48,840 bases of DNA, from the NCBI GenBank assembly GCA_015060165.1, contig SUZC01000015.1, positions 1 through 48,840 on the forward strand, in the 5' to 3' direction. Under the pieces are notes generated by a model. It did not search any database. It saw only the letters and a list, made by a program, of their open reading frames with translations, and was not told the origin of the DNA. The position numbers were made by a program, and so were the translations under genes. Position 1 is the first letter of the stretch. Each line of letters starts with the position of its first letter. Source of the stretch: Rikenellaceae bacterium. Its GTDB lineage: Bacteria; Bacteroidota; Bacteroidia; Bacteroidales; Rikenellaceae. This document shows, piece by piece, positions 18,819-27,317 of this stretch.

Positions 18819-19541
18819 TTAACGGGTTGCGTCGAGGCAACGTTTATAGAGTTGGACTGTATTTTCAAGGCCCAGATAGAGTGCATCGGCAATCAAAGCG
18901 TGGCCAATCGAAACCTCATCGCACCAAGCGATACGCTCGGCAAAATAGCGAAGATTTTCGAGACTCAAATCGTGACCGGCATTCAATCCCAAGCCCACAC
19001 GGCGAGCAGCCTCGGCAGCCTCGACATAAGGGGCAATGGCCTGCTCACGATTGGCAGCATAACCGGCTGCATAGGCTTCAGTATAGAGTTCAACACGCTG
19101 AGCACCACACTCCTTAGCACCCTCAACCATCTCCACGACAGGATCGACAAAAATCGAAGTGCGGATGCCTGCATCGTTGAATCGGGCACATATATCGGTC
19201 AAAAATTCTCGATTACGGATGGTGTCCCAACCTGCATTCGACGTAATGGCATCCACGGCATCAGGCACCAAAGTAACCTGCGCAGGCTTCACCTCCAAAA
19301 CCAGGTCGACAAAACTCTCAATGGGATTACCCTCGATATTGAGTTCGGTAGAGATGGCAGCCTTCAAATCACGTACATCGCTATAACGGATGTGGCGAGC
19401 ATCGGGACGGGGATGAACAGTGATACCTTCGCTGCCGAAACGCTCGATATCGAGAGCCACCTTCAAAACATTGGGTACATCGCCACCTCGCGAATTGCGA
19501 AGAACGGCAATCTTATTTACGTTTACACTCAGTTTTGTCAT
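18819..19541 (-). CDS. pdxJ: Pyridoxine 5'-phosphate synthase
   Basis: This 240-aa TIM-barrel enzyme condenses 3-amino-2-oxopropyl phosphate with deoxyxylulose 5-phosphate, the last ring-forming step of vitamin B6 synthesis in the DXP-dependent route. Family features visible are [17 protein letters not shown] at the N-terminus, [27 protein letters not shown] and [13 protein letters not shown]. The length is normal. It is co-directional with cca (13-nt gap) and divergent from nadK across 129 nt. Confidence 0.96.
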   Translation of the reverse strand: MTKLSVNVNKIAVLRNSRGGDVPNVLKVALDIERFGSEGITVHPRPDARHIRYSDVRDLKAAISTELNIEGNPIESFVDLVLEVKPAQVTLVPDAVDAITSNAGWDTIRNREFLTDICARFNDAGIRTSIFVDPVVEMVEGAKECGAQRVELYTEAYAAGYAANREQAIAPYVEAAEAARRVGLGLNAGHDLSLENLRYFAERIAWCDEVSIGHALIADALYLGLENTVQLYKRCLDATR

Positions 19542-19549
19542 AAAATCGT

Positions 19550-19557
19550 TATATTTG
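19550..19557 (+). promoter_or_regulatory. Possible -7 element for nadK
   Basis: TATATTTG on the plus strand matches the -7 consensus, but the nearest upstream TTTG (19534-19537) is only 12 nt away, shorter than usual. If used, the nadK leader would be about 105 nt and would contain the stem-loop at 19629-19650. Confidence 0.45.
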
Positions 19558-19628
19558 CGTAATAATTCACTATTTACAGGCCGACGAAATCGACTGCATT
19601 CTGCCCGCTGAGGGCCGATGTGTTCGGG

Positions 19629-19667
19629 TTACGTCGCCAAAGCGACGTAAAGTTACTCATTTTTTTT
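19629..19667 (+). promoter_or_regulatory. Stem-loop and T-run just upstream of nadK
   Basis: A perfect 9-bp stem (ttacgtcgc 19629-19637, gcgacgtaa 19642-19650) has a 4-nt loop and is followed, after 9 nt, by eight T residues (19660-19667) that end 3 nt before the nadK ATG. It resembles an attenuator, though the spacing between stem and T-run is longer than in standard terminators. No terminated gene lies upstream on this strand, so a regulatory leader is a reasonable reading. Confidence 0.45.
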
Positions 19668-19670
19668 GAT

Positions 19671-20552
19671 ATGAGCACCAAAATACTACTTTTTTCCCGT
19701 CCGCAGATTGCGCACACGCAAGGCGATGTTGAGCGCATATTCTCGCTCATCGAGCACTACGGATTCGATTTTGCGATAAACCAGGAGTTCGCTCAAATCG
19801 TCGAGCAACTCACCGAGCGCAAAATTGAGCCCGAGAGAATCTACGCCTACGAAACAGGCGAGCAGCCTACCGCATCGGTGATGTTATGCTTCGGTGGCGA
19901 TGGTACGCTATTGGAGGGCATACATCGACTGAGCAACAAAGCAATACCCGTTGCAGGTATCAATCTTGGGCATCTGGGTTTTCTTACATCGGCCACCCGC
20001 GACGACATCGAAATTCTCTTTGAGAATGTAGCTTCGGGCAAGCTCTCCATACAACCACGTACGCTACTCGACGTAGAGGGAGTCAAAGCCGACGGGGTGA
20101 GAGTTCTCGCCCTAAACGAAGTTGCCATACAGCGCTTGGAGGCATCAATGCTCAAAGTTGAAGCCAAAGTCAACGGGCAGACGGTAGCTCAATACAATGG
20201 TGACGGATTAATCGTTTCAACTCCCACTGGCTCAACTGCATACTCACTCAGCGCAGGAGGCCCAATCGTAGCTCCCGGTTGTGAGTGTTTCCTACTCACA
20301 CCCCTTGCTCCGCACAACTTCGGAATGCGACCTGTCGTAATTCCCGATACGGCCGAGATCGTACTCTCGGTACACTCGCGTCACGGCGAGGCTATGCTCT
20401 CGATCGACAACCGCACTTATCGACTCGGCGATGGCGAGGAAATCACCCTCCGCAAAGCTATCGAAAAGATTTTATTGGTACAGCCGCACAATATATCGTT
20501 TTACCAAACGTTACATAGTAAAATGGGTTGGGATGTGGATATAAGGAACTAA
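19671..20552 (+). CDS. nadK: NAD kinase
   Basis: This 293-aa enzyme phosphorylates NAD to NADP. The nucleotide-binding motif GGDGTLLEG starts at residue 75, and the second family motif GDGLIVSTPTGSTAYSLSAGGP is split across the conserved catalytic region. The start MSTKILLF was chosen because it matches the family N-terminus; a longer reading from 19620 would translate the leader stem-loop. It is divergent from pdxJ and is followed by a terminator hairpin. Confidence 0.96.
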   Translation: MSTKILLFSRPQIAHTQGDVERIFSLIEHYGFDFAINQEFAQIVEQLTERKIEPERIYAYETGEQPTASVMLCFGGDGTLLEGIHRLSNKAIPVAGINLGHLGFLTSATRDDIEILFENVASGKLSIQPRTLLDVEGVKADGVRVLALNEVAIQRLEASMLKVEAKVNGQTVAQYNGDGLIVSTPTGSTAYSLSAGGPIVAPGCECFLLTPLAPHNFGMRPVVIPDTAEIVLSVHSRHGEAMLSIDNRTYRLGDGEEITLRKAIEKILLVQPHNISFYQTLHSKMGWDVDIRN

Positions 20553-20586
20553 AAACATTCCACCAAAAGACCACTGAAAAGCGTTA

Positions 20587-20611
20587 AAAAGAGCCCACAA
20601 AAGGCTCTTTT
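20587..20611 (+). terminator. nadK terminator
   Basis: A 9-bp stem (aaaagagcc 20587-20595, ggctctttt 20603-20611) with loop cacaaaa begins 35 nt after the nadK stop. The descending arm ends in four T residues. It separates nadK from the uppS-bamA unit. Confidence 0.75.
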
Positions 20612-20655
20612 ATAGATAAAAACGGGAAAAATTTTAAATTCCGAGCAAAATTGCA

Positions 20656-20663
20656 TATATTTG
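20656..20663 (+). promoter_or_regulatory. -7 element for uppS, nearly leaderless
   Basis: TATATTTG matches the -7 consensus exactly and ends only 8 nt before the uppS ATG at 20672. A start site 4-7 nt downstream of the element would leave a leader of roughly 2-5 nt. No clear TTTG lies at the -33 position; the upstream region is A/T-rich. Confidence 0.5.
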
Positions 20664-20671
20664 CAAGTTAT

Positions 20672-21385
20672 ATGAGCAAAGAGACTAAAATACCACAGCA
20701 TATTGCTATCATTATGGACGGCAATGGACGATGGGCCAAGCAGCGAGGTAAAGATCGCAGCGAGGGCCATTTTGCCGGTATGATGGCACTTCGTGAGACC
20801 GTAAAAAACGCAGCTAAAGCTGGCGTTAAGTGGCTCACAGTTTACGCATTCTCAACCGAAAACTGGGGTCGTCCCGAAGTAGAGGTGAACGCCCTGATGG
20901 AGTTGGTTTGCAAAGGCGTGGAGATGAATACTCCCGACTTGGCAGCCGAAGGAGTAAGAGTGCAGGTCATTGGTGATCGTTCACGCTTCTCGGATGTGGT
21001 AAATGCGTCGCTCGACAGAATCGAGTCGCAGACTGCTATGGGAGAGGTGATGACTCTGGTTTTGGCCCTCAACTACTCATCGCGTAGCGAGATTACAGCT
21101 GCCGTAAAAGATATCGCAAAGCGCGTAGCCGCTGGCGAGATCTCGGCTGAGCAGATTGACGACCAACTCATATCGCAAAGCCTCTACACAGCGGCTATGC
21201 CCGATCCCGACTTGGTTATCCGTACCAGCGGAGAGTGCCGTATGAGCAACTTCCTGATGTGGCAGGCATCGTACGCCGAGCTCTACTTTACAGAGGCTCT
21301 ATGGCCCGATTTCGACAAGGCAGAGCTTGACAAAGCTCTTGATGCATTTGCCGGGCGTGACCGTCGCTACGGATTAGTGAAATAG
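20672..21385 (+). CDS. uppS: Isoprenyl transferase (undecaprenyl diphosphate synthase)
   Basis: This 237-aa enzyme is a cis-prenyltransferase that makes the C55 lipid carrier for peptidoglycan and surface glycans. It contains the catalytic MDGNGRWAK motif (Asp16), the YAFSTENWGRP block, LNYSSRSEI and the C-terminal DLVIRTSGECRMSNFLMWQ signature. The start MSKETKIPQH was chosen since a longer reading begins inside the promoter element. It is followed 21 nt later by bamA, a pairing common in Bacteroidota. Confidence 0.96.
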   Translation: MSKETKIPQHIAIIMDGNGRWAKQRGKDRSEGHFAGMMALRETVKNAAKAGVKWLTVYAFSTENWGRPEVEVNALMELVCKGVEMNTPDLAAEGVRVQVIGDRSRFSDVVNASLDRIESQTAMGEVMTLVLALNYSSRSEITAAVKDIAKRVAAGEISAEQIDDQLISQSLYTAAMPDPDLVIRTSGECRMSNFLMWQASYAELYFTEALWPDFDKAELDKALDAFAGRDRRYGLVK

Positions 21386-21406
21386 TATATAATTTACAAA
21401 TTATAA

Positions 21407-23968
21407 ATGAGATACATCAGTAAATATATTGCCGTTCTGGCTGCCGCAATGTTTATGTGCCCGCTCCTCGCTTCGGCACAATCGACTACGCAGGACAAAA
21501 AGATGGCAGAGCATATGGACACCCTAACATTCAGCAAAGATGCGCCAATGATGAGTCCATATGAGACCCCAAAGCGATACTACATCCGCAATGTAAATAT
21601 TCACGGAACAAAGTATATCGACAAAAAGCAGTTTTTGATTACATCGGGTATCAACCCTGGTGATTCGATCTATCTGCCCGGTGGCGAGGGATATATTGCA
21701 AACGCAATTGACCGCTTGTGGCGTCAGCGTTACTTCTCGGATGTGAAGATGGGCGCTACTATCGAGGGCGACAGTCTCGATATCGAGATTCTTTTGCAGG
21801 AGCGTCCCAAAGTACACCATTGGTATATTATGGGTGATGGTATCGGCCCTGGCAAGCAGAAGGATTTGATCGAGAAGTTGAAACTCCGTACTGGTATGGA
21901 GATGTCGGATTACATAATCGACAAGAACAAAAAACTCCTTGCCAAAGAGTTCGCAAACAAAGGTTTCCGCAACACTGAGGTCACTGCACTTATCGAGAAT
22001 GACTCGATTATCAACAATGCTGTAAATGTCACCTTCAACGTTAAGCGTAATTCAAAGGTTAAGATTGGCAAGATTACATTCTCTGGTAACGAACAATTCC
22101 CCGAAAAGCGTCTGCGCCGTACGTTCAAGAAGACCAAGCAGAAGTCGCTCAACTTCTTGAAGAGTGCCAAGCTCAATGTAGATGACTACAAGGAGGATAA
22201 AAATCTGTTGGTGGATTTCTACAACTCGCGCGGTTACCGTAATGCAACTATTCTGAGCGATTCGATCTACGATATCAACGACAAACGAATCGGTATCCAT
22301 ATCAACCTCTCGGAGGGTAACAAATTCTATATCCGTAATATCAATTGGGTAGGTAACTCAGTATACGAGACCGAAGATTTGCAGCGTATATTCAGCACCA
22401 AGTCGGGCGACACATACGACAAGAAATCAATGCACAAGAGTCTCGGTATCGGTCGTGAGATGGATCCCGACCAGAACTCTATCGCTTCGCTCTATCAGAA
22501 CAACGGTTATCTGATGTCGCAGATCGAGCCTGCCGAGATTGTTGTAGGTCCCGACTCTATCGATGTCGAGGTCCGCATCTTCGAGGGTAATCCGTTTACC
22601 ATCAACGAGATTGGAATCTCAGGTAACGAGCGCGTAAACGACGAGGTTATCCGTCGTGAGATTGATATCTTCCCCGGCCAGCTCTATAACCGTGCTATGT
22701 TGGTATATACAATTCGTCAGCTCTCAAATATGGGCCACTTCGACCCCGAGAAGATGAATCCAGATATTCAGCCTGCAACAACCGACAAGGTAAATATCAA
22801 CTTCCCGCTCGAGGAGCAGGCAAGTGACCAGTTCAACATCGCAGGAGGTTGGGGATCGGGTTCATTTGTAGGTTCGATCGGTATCACGCTTAACAACCTC
22901 TCGACACGTAATATGTTCAAGAAGGGAACGTGGGTGCCATATCCTATGGGACAGAACCAGAAGTTCTCTATCTCGGGACAGTCGAACGGTACATACTATA
23001 AGGCTATCTCGGCCAGCTTCACCGATCCTTGGGTGGGTGGTCGCAAACCTAACTCACTCACCATATCGGCCCACTGGTCAGAGCAAAACGATGCATATTA
23101 CATCTGGCAGTCGGCTTCGATGTACTTCCGCACGGCAGGTTTGGCCGCAGGTTTGGGTAAGCGTCTTAATTGGCCCGACCCATACTTCACAATCTATGGT
23201 GAGGTGCAGTATCGCCGATATGGACTTAGCAACTGGGATTACTTCATCATGAAGGATGGAAATGCCAACGAGCTCTCATTCAAGGTGGCATTTGGTCGTT
23301 CGACTATCAACCAGCCTATCTACCCTCGTGAGGGTTCGGAGTTCTCGGTAACAGCCACATTCACTCCTCCCGTATCGTTGTGGGATGGTAAGGATTACGC
23401 CGACGAGAATCTGCCAGATAGAAGCCGTTACAAGTGGATTGAGTACCACCGCTGGCAGTTGCGTGGTCGCTGGTTCCAGGCTCTTACCCGCAATAGCAAC
23501 CTTGTATTGATGGCTCACGCCGAGATGGGTTACCTGGGTCACTACAACAAGCATAAGATTTCGCCTTTCCAGCGATTCGAGATTGGTGGTGACGGTATGA
23601 GCGGCTACACAATCTACGGTGTCGACATCATCGGTTTGCGCGGTTACGAGGATGGCGCATTGGATCCGGTTAGCGGAAATTACTCGATTGCGTACAACAA
23701 ATATACTATGGAGCTACGTTATCCCGTTATATTAAAGCCATCGTCACAGATCTATGTACTCGGATTCCTGGAGGGTGGTAACGGATTCAGCTCTTGGAAA
23801 GAGTTCTCGCCATTCAAGATTAAGCGTTCGGCAGGTGTGGGTGTACGATTGTATCTGCCTATCGTGGGTCTGTTGGGTCTCGACTGGGGTTGGGGATTCG
23901 ATGCTCCAGCTGGCATGAGCAAGCCTAGCGGAAGCCAATTCCACTTCACAATGGGTCAAACCTTCTAA
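21407..23968 (+). CDS. bamA: Outer membrane protein assembly factor BamA
   Basis: This 853-aa protein is the essential Omp85 insertase for outer-membrane barrels. A signal peptide ends near ASAQ (residue 25). POTRA repeats follow (about 55-450), seen as recurring segments such as VNIHGTKYIDKKQF, ITFSGNEQFPEKRLRR and GISGNERVNDEVIRREI. The C-terminal half is a barrel, with the loop-6 motif LRGYED near residue 743 and a terminal Phe (MGQTF) as expected for the barrel signal. Its neighbours are uppS upstream and two OmpH/Skp genes downstream. Confidence 0.96.
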   Translation: MRYISKYIAVLAAAMFMCPLLASAQSTTQDKKMAEHMDTLTFSKDAPMMSPYETPKRYYIRNVNIHGTKYIDKKQFLITSGINPGDSIYLPGGEGYIANAIDRLWRQRYFSDVKMGATIEGDSLDIEILLQERPKVHHWYIMGDGIGPGKQKDLIEKLKLRTGMEMSDYIIDKNKKLLAKEFANKGFRNTEVTALIENDSIINNAVNVTFNVKRNSKVKIGKITFSGNEQFPEKRLRRTFKKTKQKSLNFLKSAKLNVDDYKEDKNLLVDFYNSRGYRNATILSDSIYDINDKRIGIHINLSEGNKFYIRNINWVGNSVYETEDLQRIFSTKSGDTYDKKSMHKSLGIGREMDPDQNSIASLYQNNGYLMSQIEPAEIVVGPDSIDVEVRIFEGNPFTINEIGISGNERVNDEVIRREIDIFPGQLYNRAMLVYTIRQLSNMGHFDPEKMNPDIQPATTDKVNINFPLEEQASDQFNIAGGWGSGSFVGSIGITLNNLSTRNMFKKGTWVPYPMGQNQKFSISGQSNGTYYKAISASFTDPWVGGRKPNSLTISAHWSEQNDAYYIWQSASMYFRTAGLAAGLGKRLNWPDPYFTIYGEVQYRRYGLSNWDYFIMKDGNANELSFKVAFGRSTINQPIYPREGSEFSVTATFTPPVSLWDGKDYADENLPDRSRYKWIEYHRWQLRGRWFQALTRNSNLVLMAHAEMGYLGHYNKHKISPFQRFEIGGDGMSGYTIYGVDIIGLRGYEDGALDPVSGNYSIAYNKYTMELRYPVILKPSSQIYVLGFLEGGNGFSSWKEFSPFKIKRSAGVGVRLYLPIVGLLGLDWGWGFDAPAGMSKPSGSQFHFTMGQTF

Positions 23969-24013
23969 TAGAGGTTAGGTTGTTGGCAACGCTGATTATT
24001 TGAAAATTATTTA

Positions 24014-24021
24014 TACATTTG
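24014..24021 (+). promoter_or_regulatory. Possible -7 element for the ompH pair
   Basis: TACATTTG matches the -7 consensus and lies 97 nt upstream of the first ompH ATG. No TTTG is found at the usual -33 distance. The resulting leader would contain two small hairpins, gcatc/gatgc near 24032 and gcccg/cgggc near 24080. The genes could also be transcribed from upstream of uppS. Confidence 0.4.
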
Positions 24022-24117
24022 TTATACCTTAGCATCGAGCGATGCCCTAAAAGGTGAAACAATAGATAAAAAAGAGGCCCGACAACGGGCAATGTAAAAC
24101 TTAAAGAGAGTAAAGTT

Positions 24118-24633
24118 ATGAAACGATTGATTATGATTTTGGCCCTCACATTGGGTCTTGCAGTATCGGCTTCGGCACAGAACTACGCAGTCGTAAACAG
24201 CGAAAAGGTCTTTAAGTCGATTGAGAAATACAACACAGCCCTCAGTCAGCTCGACGAGTTGGCTAAGCAGTATCAGCAGCAGGTAGATGCCAAATTTGAG
24301 GAGGTGGAGAAGCTCTACAACGCATATATGCAGCGCAAGGCTACGCTCTCGCAGGCATCGCAGCAGGCCAACGAGGAGAATATCATCAAGAAGGAGCAGG
24401 AGGCTACCGAGTATCAGGAGTCGATCTTCGGAACAGAGGGCGAGTTGATGAAGAAGCGTTTGGAGCTCATCCAGCCCATTCAGAAGCAGGTATTTGCCGC
24501 TATTGAGGAGTATGCAAAACAAAAGGGTTACGATATGGTGATTGACGTAGCGCAGAATGCTACTATGCTCTACTACTCACCCAAGGCCGACCACACCGAG
24601 GCCATCATCGCCCTGCTTAAAAATAAGCAATAA
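24118..24633 (+). CDS. OmpH/Skp family periplasmic chaperone (first copy)
   Basis: This 171-aa protein has a 21-residue signal peptide ending SASAQ. The mature protein begins NYAVVNSEKVFKSI, the short beta segment of Skp. A long charged, Gln/Glu/Lys-rich helical tentacle follows (about 45-125), then GYDMVIDVAQNATMLYYS, which closes the body. Skp trimers hold unfolded outer-membrane proteins for BamA, which is encoded just upstream. A second copy follows 26 nt later. Confidence 0.9.
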   Translation: MKRLIMILALTLGLAVSASAQNYAVVNSEKVFKSIEKYNTALSQLDELAKQYQQQVDAKFEEVEKLYNAYMQRKATLSQASQQANEENIIKKEQEATEYQESIFGTEGELMKKRLELIQPIQKQVFAAIEEYAKQKGYDMVIDVAQNATMLYYSPKADHTEAIIALLKNKQ

Positions 24634-24659
24634 CAACAAAAACACACTTATAAAAAATT

Positions 24660-25214
24660 ATGAAAAACATTTTGAAACTAACCCTCGCGGTAGTATGCGT
24701 GATGTTCTCTACATCACTCTTTGCACAGAAGATCGGACGTATCACTTCTAACGAGATTGTATTCACTATGCCTGAGACAATCGAGGCACAGAAGCAGGTA
24801 GAGGCATTTGAGAAGGAGTTGCAGGGCCAGTATGAGACAATTATGGTCGAGGCAAATACAAAGTATCAGGAGTTCCAGAAGAACTACGACACAATGACCG
24901 ACGCTGTAAAGCAGCTTAAGGAGAAGGAGATTATGGAGCTCCAGAACCGCCTTACTGAGTTCCAGAAGGCAGCTGGCGCTGATATCCAGAAGAAGTCAGC
25001 AGAGTTGATGCAGCCCATCATCGAGAAGGCTAACAAGGCTGTTCAGGATGTAGCTAAGGCTGGCGGTTACTCTGTAATCTTGGAGACTGGTAGCATGGTT
25101 TATTTCGACGAGGCTACTGTGAAGGATATCACACCCGATGTGAAGGCTAAGCTCGGCATCGATCCCAACGCTAAGCCCGTTCAGCCCGCAGCAGCTACTC
25201 AGGCCGCTCAGTAA
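24660..25214 (+). CDS. OmpH/Skp family periplasmic chaperone (second copy)
   Basis: This 184-aa protein has a signal peptide ending SLFAQ (residue 23), then KIGRITSNEIVFTMPE, a long coiled-coil arm (about 45-130) and GGYSVILETGSMVYFDE as the body strands. An Ala/Pro/Gln-rich tail (about 165-184) is not part of the Skp fold. Paired ompH genes after bamA are usual in Bacteroidota. The murI gene that I recall often following them is absent; a strong terminator comes next instead. Confidence 0.9.
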   Translation: MKNILKLTLAVVCVMFSTSLFAQKIGRITSNEIVFTMPETIEAQKQVEAFEKELQGQYETIMVEANTKYQEFQKNYDTMTDAVKQLKEKEIMELQNRLTEFQKAAGADIQKKSAELMQPIIEKANKAVQDVAKAGGYSVILETGSMVYFDEATVKDITPDVKAKLGIDPNAKPVQPAAATQAAQ

Positions 25215-25249
25215 CAGAAGCTGAAAGCATACAAGAAAATTTGATTAAC

Positions 25250-25289
25250 AAAAATAATAACGAGGTCTTGTGGCCTCGTTATTATTTTT
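25250..25289 (+). terminator. Terminator of the uppS-bamA-ompH unit
   Basis: A perfect 16-bp stem (25250-25265 with 25274-25289, core aacgagg/cctcgtt) has an 8-nt loop and a descending arm ending in five T residues. It starts 35 nt after the second ompH stop. Confidence 0.9.
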
Positions 25290-25427
25290 ATGGCAGGCGT
25301 TATTTATCCATTAAAGCCATAATTTTTTGAATATGCAGCCTTAATAGATTCCGATTCACAATAAAAATCACTATCTTCGCATAAGAATATATTTACAACA
25401 AACTACAAATCCAAAAGAATCAAAAAT

Positions 25428-26582
25428 ATGAAACGATTTTCGACACTAATCCTATTGCTGGTCGCCACACTCGGCACAACCATAGCAACATCGGCACAGA
25501 ACAGCAAAACCGACTATCCCACAACCATCAATTCGGGCCCGTTCAAGGCTGGTCATATTCAGGGTATCGCGGTCGATACCGAGAAGGGATACGTATACTA
25601 CTCCTATACTACACAGCTCATCAAGACCGACCTGAAAGGAAACATCATAGGCTCGGTTACGGGTCTGCTCGGCCACCTGGGTGATATGGACTTCAATAAG
25701 GAGGATGGTCGTGTGTACGGTTCGTTGGAGTATAAAAACGATGCCATCGGCAAGGGAATTATGCGTATGGAGAAGAGCAGCAAGAAGCTGCAGAACGCCT
25801 TCTACATAGCCATTTTCGATGTGGACCGCATCACTCGTCCCGATATGGACGCCGAGAAAGATGGCATTATGACAACAGTATATCTGCCCACCGTACTTAA
25901 TGACTACTTGGCAAAGGTCGAGCTCGATGGCAAGCAGGTCGAGCACCGTTTGGGATGTAGCGGAATAGATGGCGTAAGCTTCGGTCCGAAGTTCGGCAAG
26001 AAGGGCGGTAAAATGTACCTCACAACTTCGTATGGAATTTACAGCGACAAGAAGCGTTCGGACAACGACTATCAGGTGCTGTTGCAATACGACATCAAAA
26101 ATTGGAGCAAGTACGAGCGACCTCTCTCTCAGGATAATATGCACACCAACGGCCCGGAGAAACCTAATGGGCAATACTTCGCATTTACGGGTAACACCAC
26201 TTATGGCGTGCAGAATGTGGAGTACGACGAGGGTTTGAACGTATGGTGGCTGGCAGTATACAAGGGCACCAAGGCAGAATACCCCAACTACTCGCTCTTC
26301 GCCATCGATGGCAACAAGAAGGCTAAAAAGCAACCTCTGAAAGGTGTTCCTTACATCGTGAAGGGAAATGTTGTGGAGCTTTGGAACGGTGGTGGCTTGA
26401 CACACGCGGCGTCGGGTGTAAGCGGCTGGAATTTCGGTGTTGGCTCCACCGGACTTGCCGAGTTGGGCGGAGGTCTCTACTACATCTCTCACAACTACAA
26501 GGTAAAGGAGGGACAAGGCAGCACAATTCGCTTGTACCGCCTCTCAAACGACCGCAGCAAGCCATTTGAGCAGGTACGATAA
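25428..26582 (+). CDS. Secreted beta-propeller-like protein of unknown function
   Basis: This 384-aa protein has a signal peptide ending IATSAQ (residue 24). The body has repeated strand patterns such as GIAVDTEKGYVYYSYT, MDFNKEDGRVYGSLE, GVSFGPKFGKKGGKMYLTTSYG and GVQNVEYDEGLNVWWLAVY that suggest a propeller of about five or more blades. I do not recognise a specific family and no catalytic motif stands out. A -7-like TATCTTCG lies at 25372-25379, about 50 nt upstream. The next gene starts 33 nt after its stop. A binding or lactonase-like role would be speculation. Confidence 0.6.
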   Translation: MKRFSTLILLLVATLGTTIATSAQNSKTDYPTTINSGPFKAGHIQGIAVDTEKGYVYYSYTTQLIKTDLKGNIIGSVTGLLGHLGDMDFNKEDGRVYGSLEYKNDAIGKGIMRMEKSSKKLQNAFYIAIFDVDRITRPDMDAEKDGIMTTVYLPTVLNDYLAKVELDGKQVEHRLGCSGIDGVSFGPKFGKKGGKMYLTTSYGIYSDKKRSDNDYQVLLQYDIKNWSKYERPLSQDNMHTNGPEKPNGQYFAFTGNTTYGVQNVEYDEGLNVWWLAVYKGTKAEYPNYSLFAIDGNKKAKKQPLKGVPYIVKGNVVELWNGGGLTHAASGVSGWNFGVGSTGLAELGGGLYYISHNYKVKEGQGSTIRLYRLSNDRSKPFEQVR

Positions 26583-26615
26583 CAATCTGTATTAAAAACA
26601 AACGACCGATTGAAA

Positions 26616-27218
26616 ATGAATCGCCAAGCAGCCATAGATGAAGTGGATTGGTACGCAGAGCTTGTTGCTCGCAAACTGCGCCTCTGGGGCAGGGAGTTGA
26701 AACCCTCGCTCAAAGAGCGATTGTTGGGCAATATGAGCGACGTGCAGGAGCGTAAGAAGCTGCTGCAATACAAAGCCTTCGCCGATGGCTACTACACAGG
26801 TGAGCTTGACGAAGATGGTATCCCTCACGGCTATGGCATACGCACCTACACCACTGCGCGTCGTGACCGCTGGGTGATGCACGCAGGTTTTTGGGTCGAG
26901 GGACGAGCTATGGGGGCACACACGCTCTACGATGCCGATTGCCCCGACTCACGCCACTACCTGGCCGAGATAACATTCAAGGGAGAGCGTCGCCGCGAAA
27001 GCGGAATTATTGAATACAAGCTATCGGAGTCGGGAATCAATGGCCGCAGCCACAAGTATCGCCGCTACGAAGGATTTTCACTCTCGACAATGGCCGTTGG
27101 ACTGAGTTTCGTTTATATGCTATGCTTTGCACTACTCAGAAACGCCAAAGTGGGACTCTTTGTGACAGCGGTGGTCGCCATACTCTATATGTTAGGCAAT
27201 ATCCGCCGCCGAGAGTAA
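26616..27218 (+). CDS. Membrane protein with a MORN-like motif, unknown function
   Basis: This 200-aa protein has no signal peptide and starts MNRQAAIDEVDWY; the reading from a TTG six nt upstream adds only two residues. The middle contains one MORN-like turn (YTGELDEDGIPHGYGIRTY), then a strand-rich part. Two hydrophobic helices lie at the C-terminus (LSTMAVGLSFVYMLCFALL and VGLFVTAVVAILYMLG) before a basic end. It probably sits in the inner membrane with the soluble part in the cytoplasm. It follows the propeller gene by 33 nt and ends at a bidirectional terminator. Confidence 0.6.
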   Translation: MNRQAAIDEVDWYAELVARKLRLWGRELKPSLKERLLGNMSDVQERKKLLQYKAFADGYYTGELDEDGIPHGYGIRTYTTARRDRWVMHAGFWVEGRAMGAHTLYDADCPDSRHYLAEITFKGERRRESGIIEYKLSESGINGRSHKYRRYEGFSLSTMAVGLSFVYMLCFALLRNAKVGLFVTAVVAILYMLGNIRRRE

Positions 27219-27227
27219 ACCATCGGA

Positions 27228-27255
27228 AATTCAAAATTTAGAATTCAAAATTAAC
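27228..27255. repeat. Gene-end repeat (attcaaaatt, twice), third copy of the module
   Basis: The 28 nt contain aattcaaaatt twice, 14 nt apart, directly before a terminator hairpin. The same arrangement occurs at 16867-16890 and, inverted, at 17195-17218. It probably represents a dispersed repeat associated with gene ends in this genome. Confidence 0.5.
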
Positions 27256-27256
27256 A

Positions 27257-27296
27257 AAGAGCCTGTCTAACAATGAAAAGAGTTAGGCAGGCTCTT
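27257..27296. terminator. Bidirectional terminator between convergent genes
   Basis: A 15-bp stem (27257-27271 with 27282-27296, one G-T pair) has the loop aatgaaaaga and is followed by attttat on the plus strand. The ascending arm is preceded by A-rich sequence, so it can serve the minus-strand gene that ends at 27318 as well. Confidence 0.8.
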
Positions 27297-27317
27297 ATTT
27301 TATGGCGTCACAACTCT

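Noticed and set aside
18806..18892. N-terminal extension of cca into pdxJ
   Set aside because: It would overlap the end of pdxJ by about 70 nt. The Met at 18805 or 18799 gives the standard protein.
17462..19562. Long plus-strand open frames opposite cca and pdxJ
   Set aside because: They are antisense shadows of well-conserved genes, without family motifs.
20651..20671. Upstream TTG start for uppS
   Set aside because: Those codons contain the -7 promoter element; the family N-terminus begins at MSKETK.
25452..26516. 354-codon minus-strand frame opposite the propeller-like gene
   Set aside because: The plus strand has a signal peptide, coherent strand repeats and normal codon use. The minus frame has none of these.
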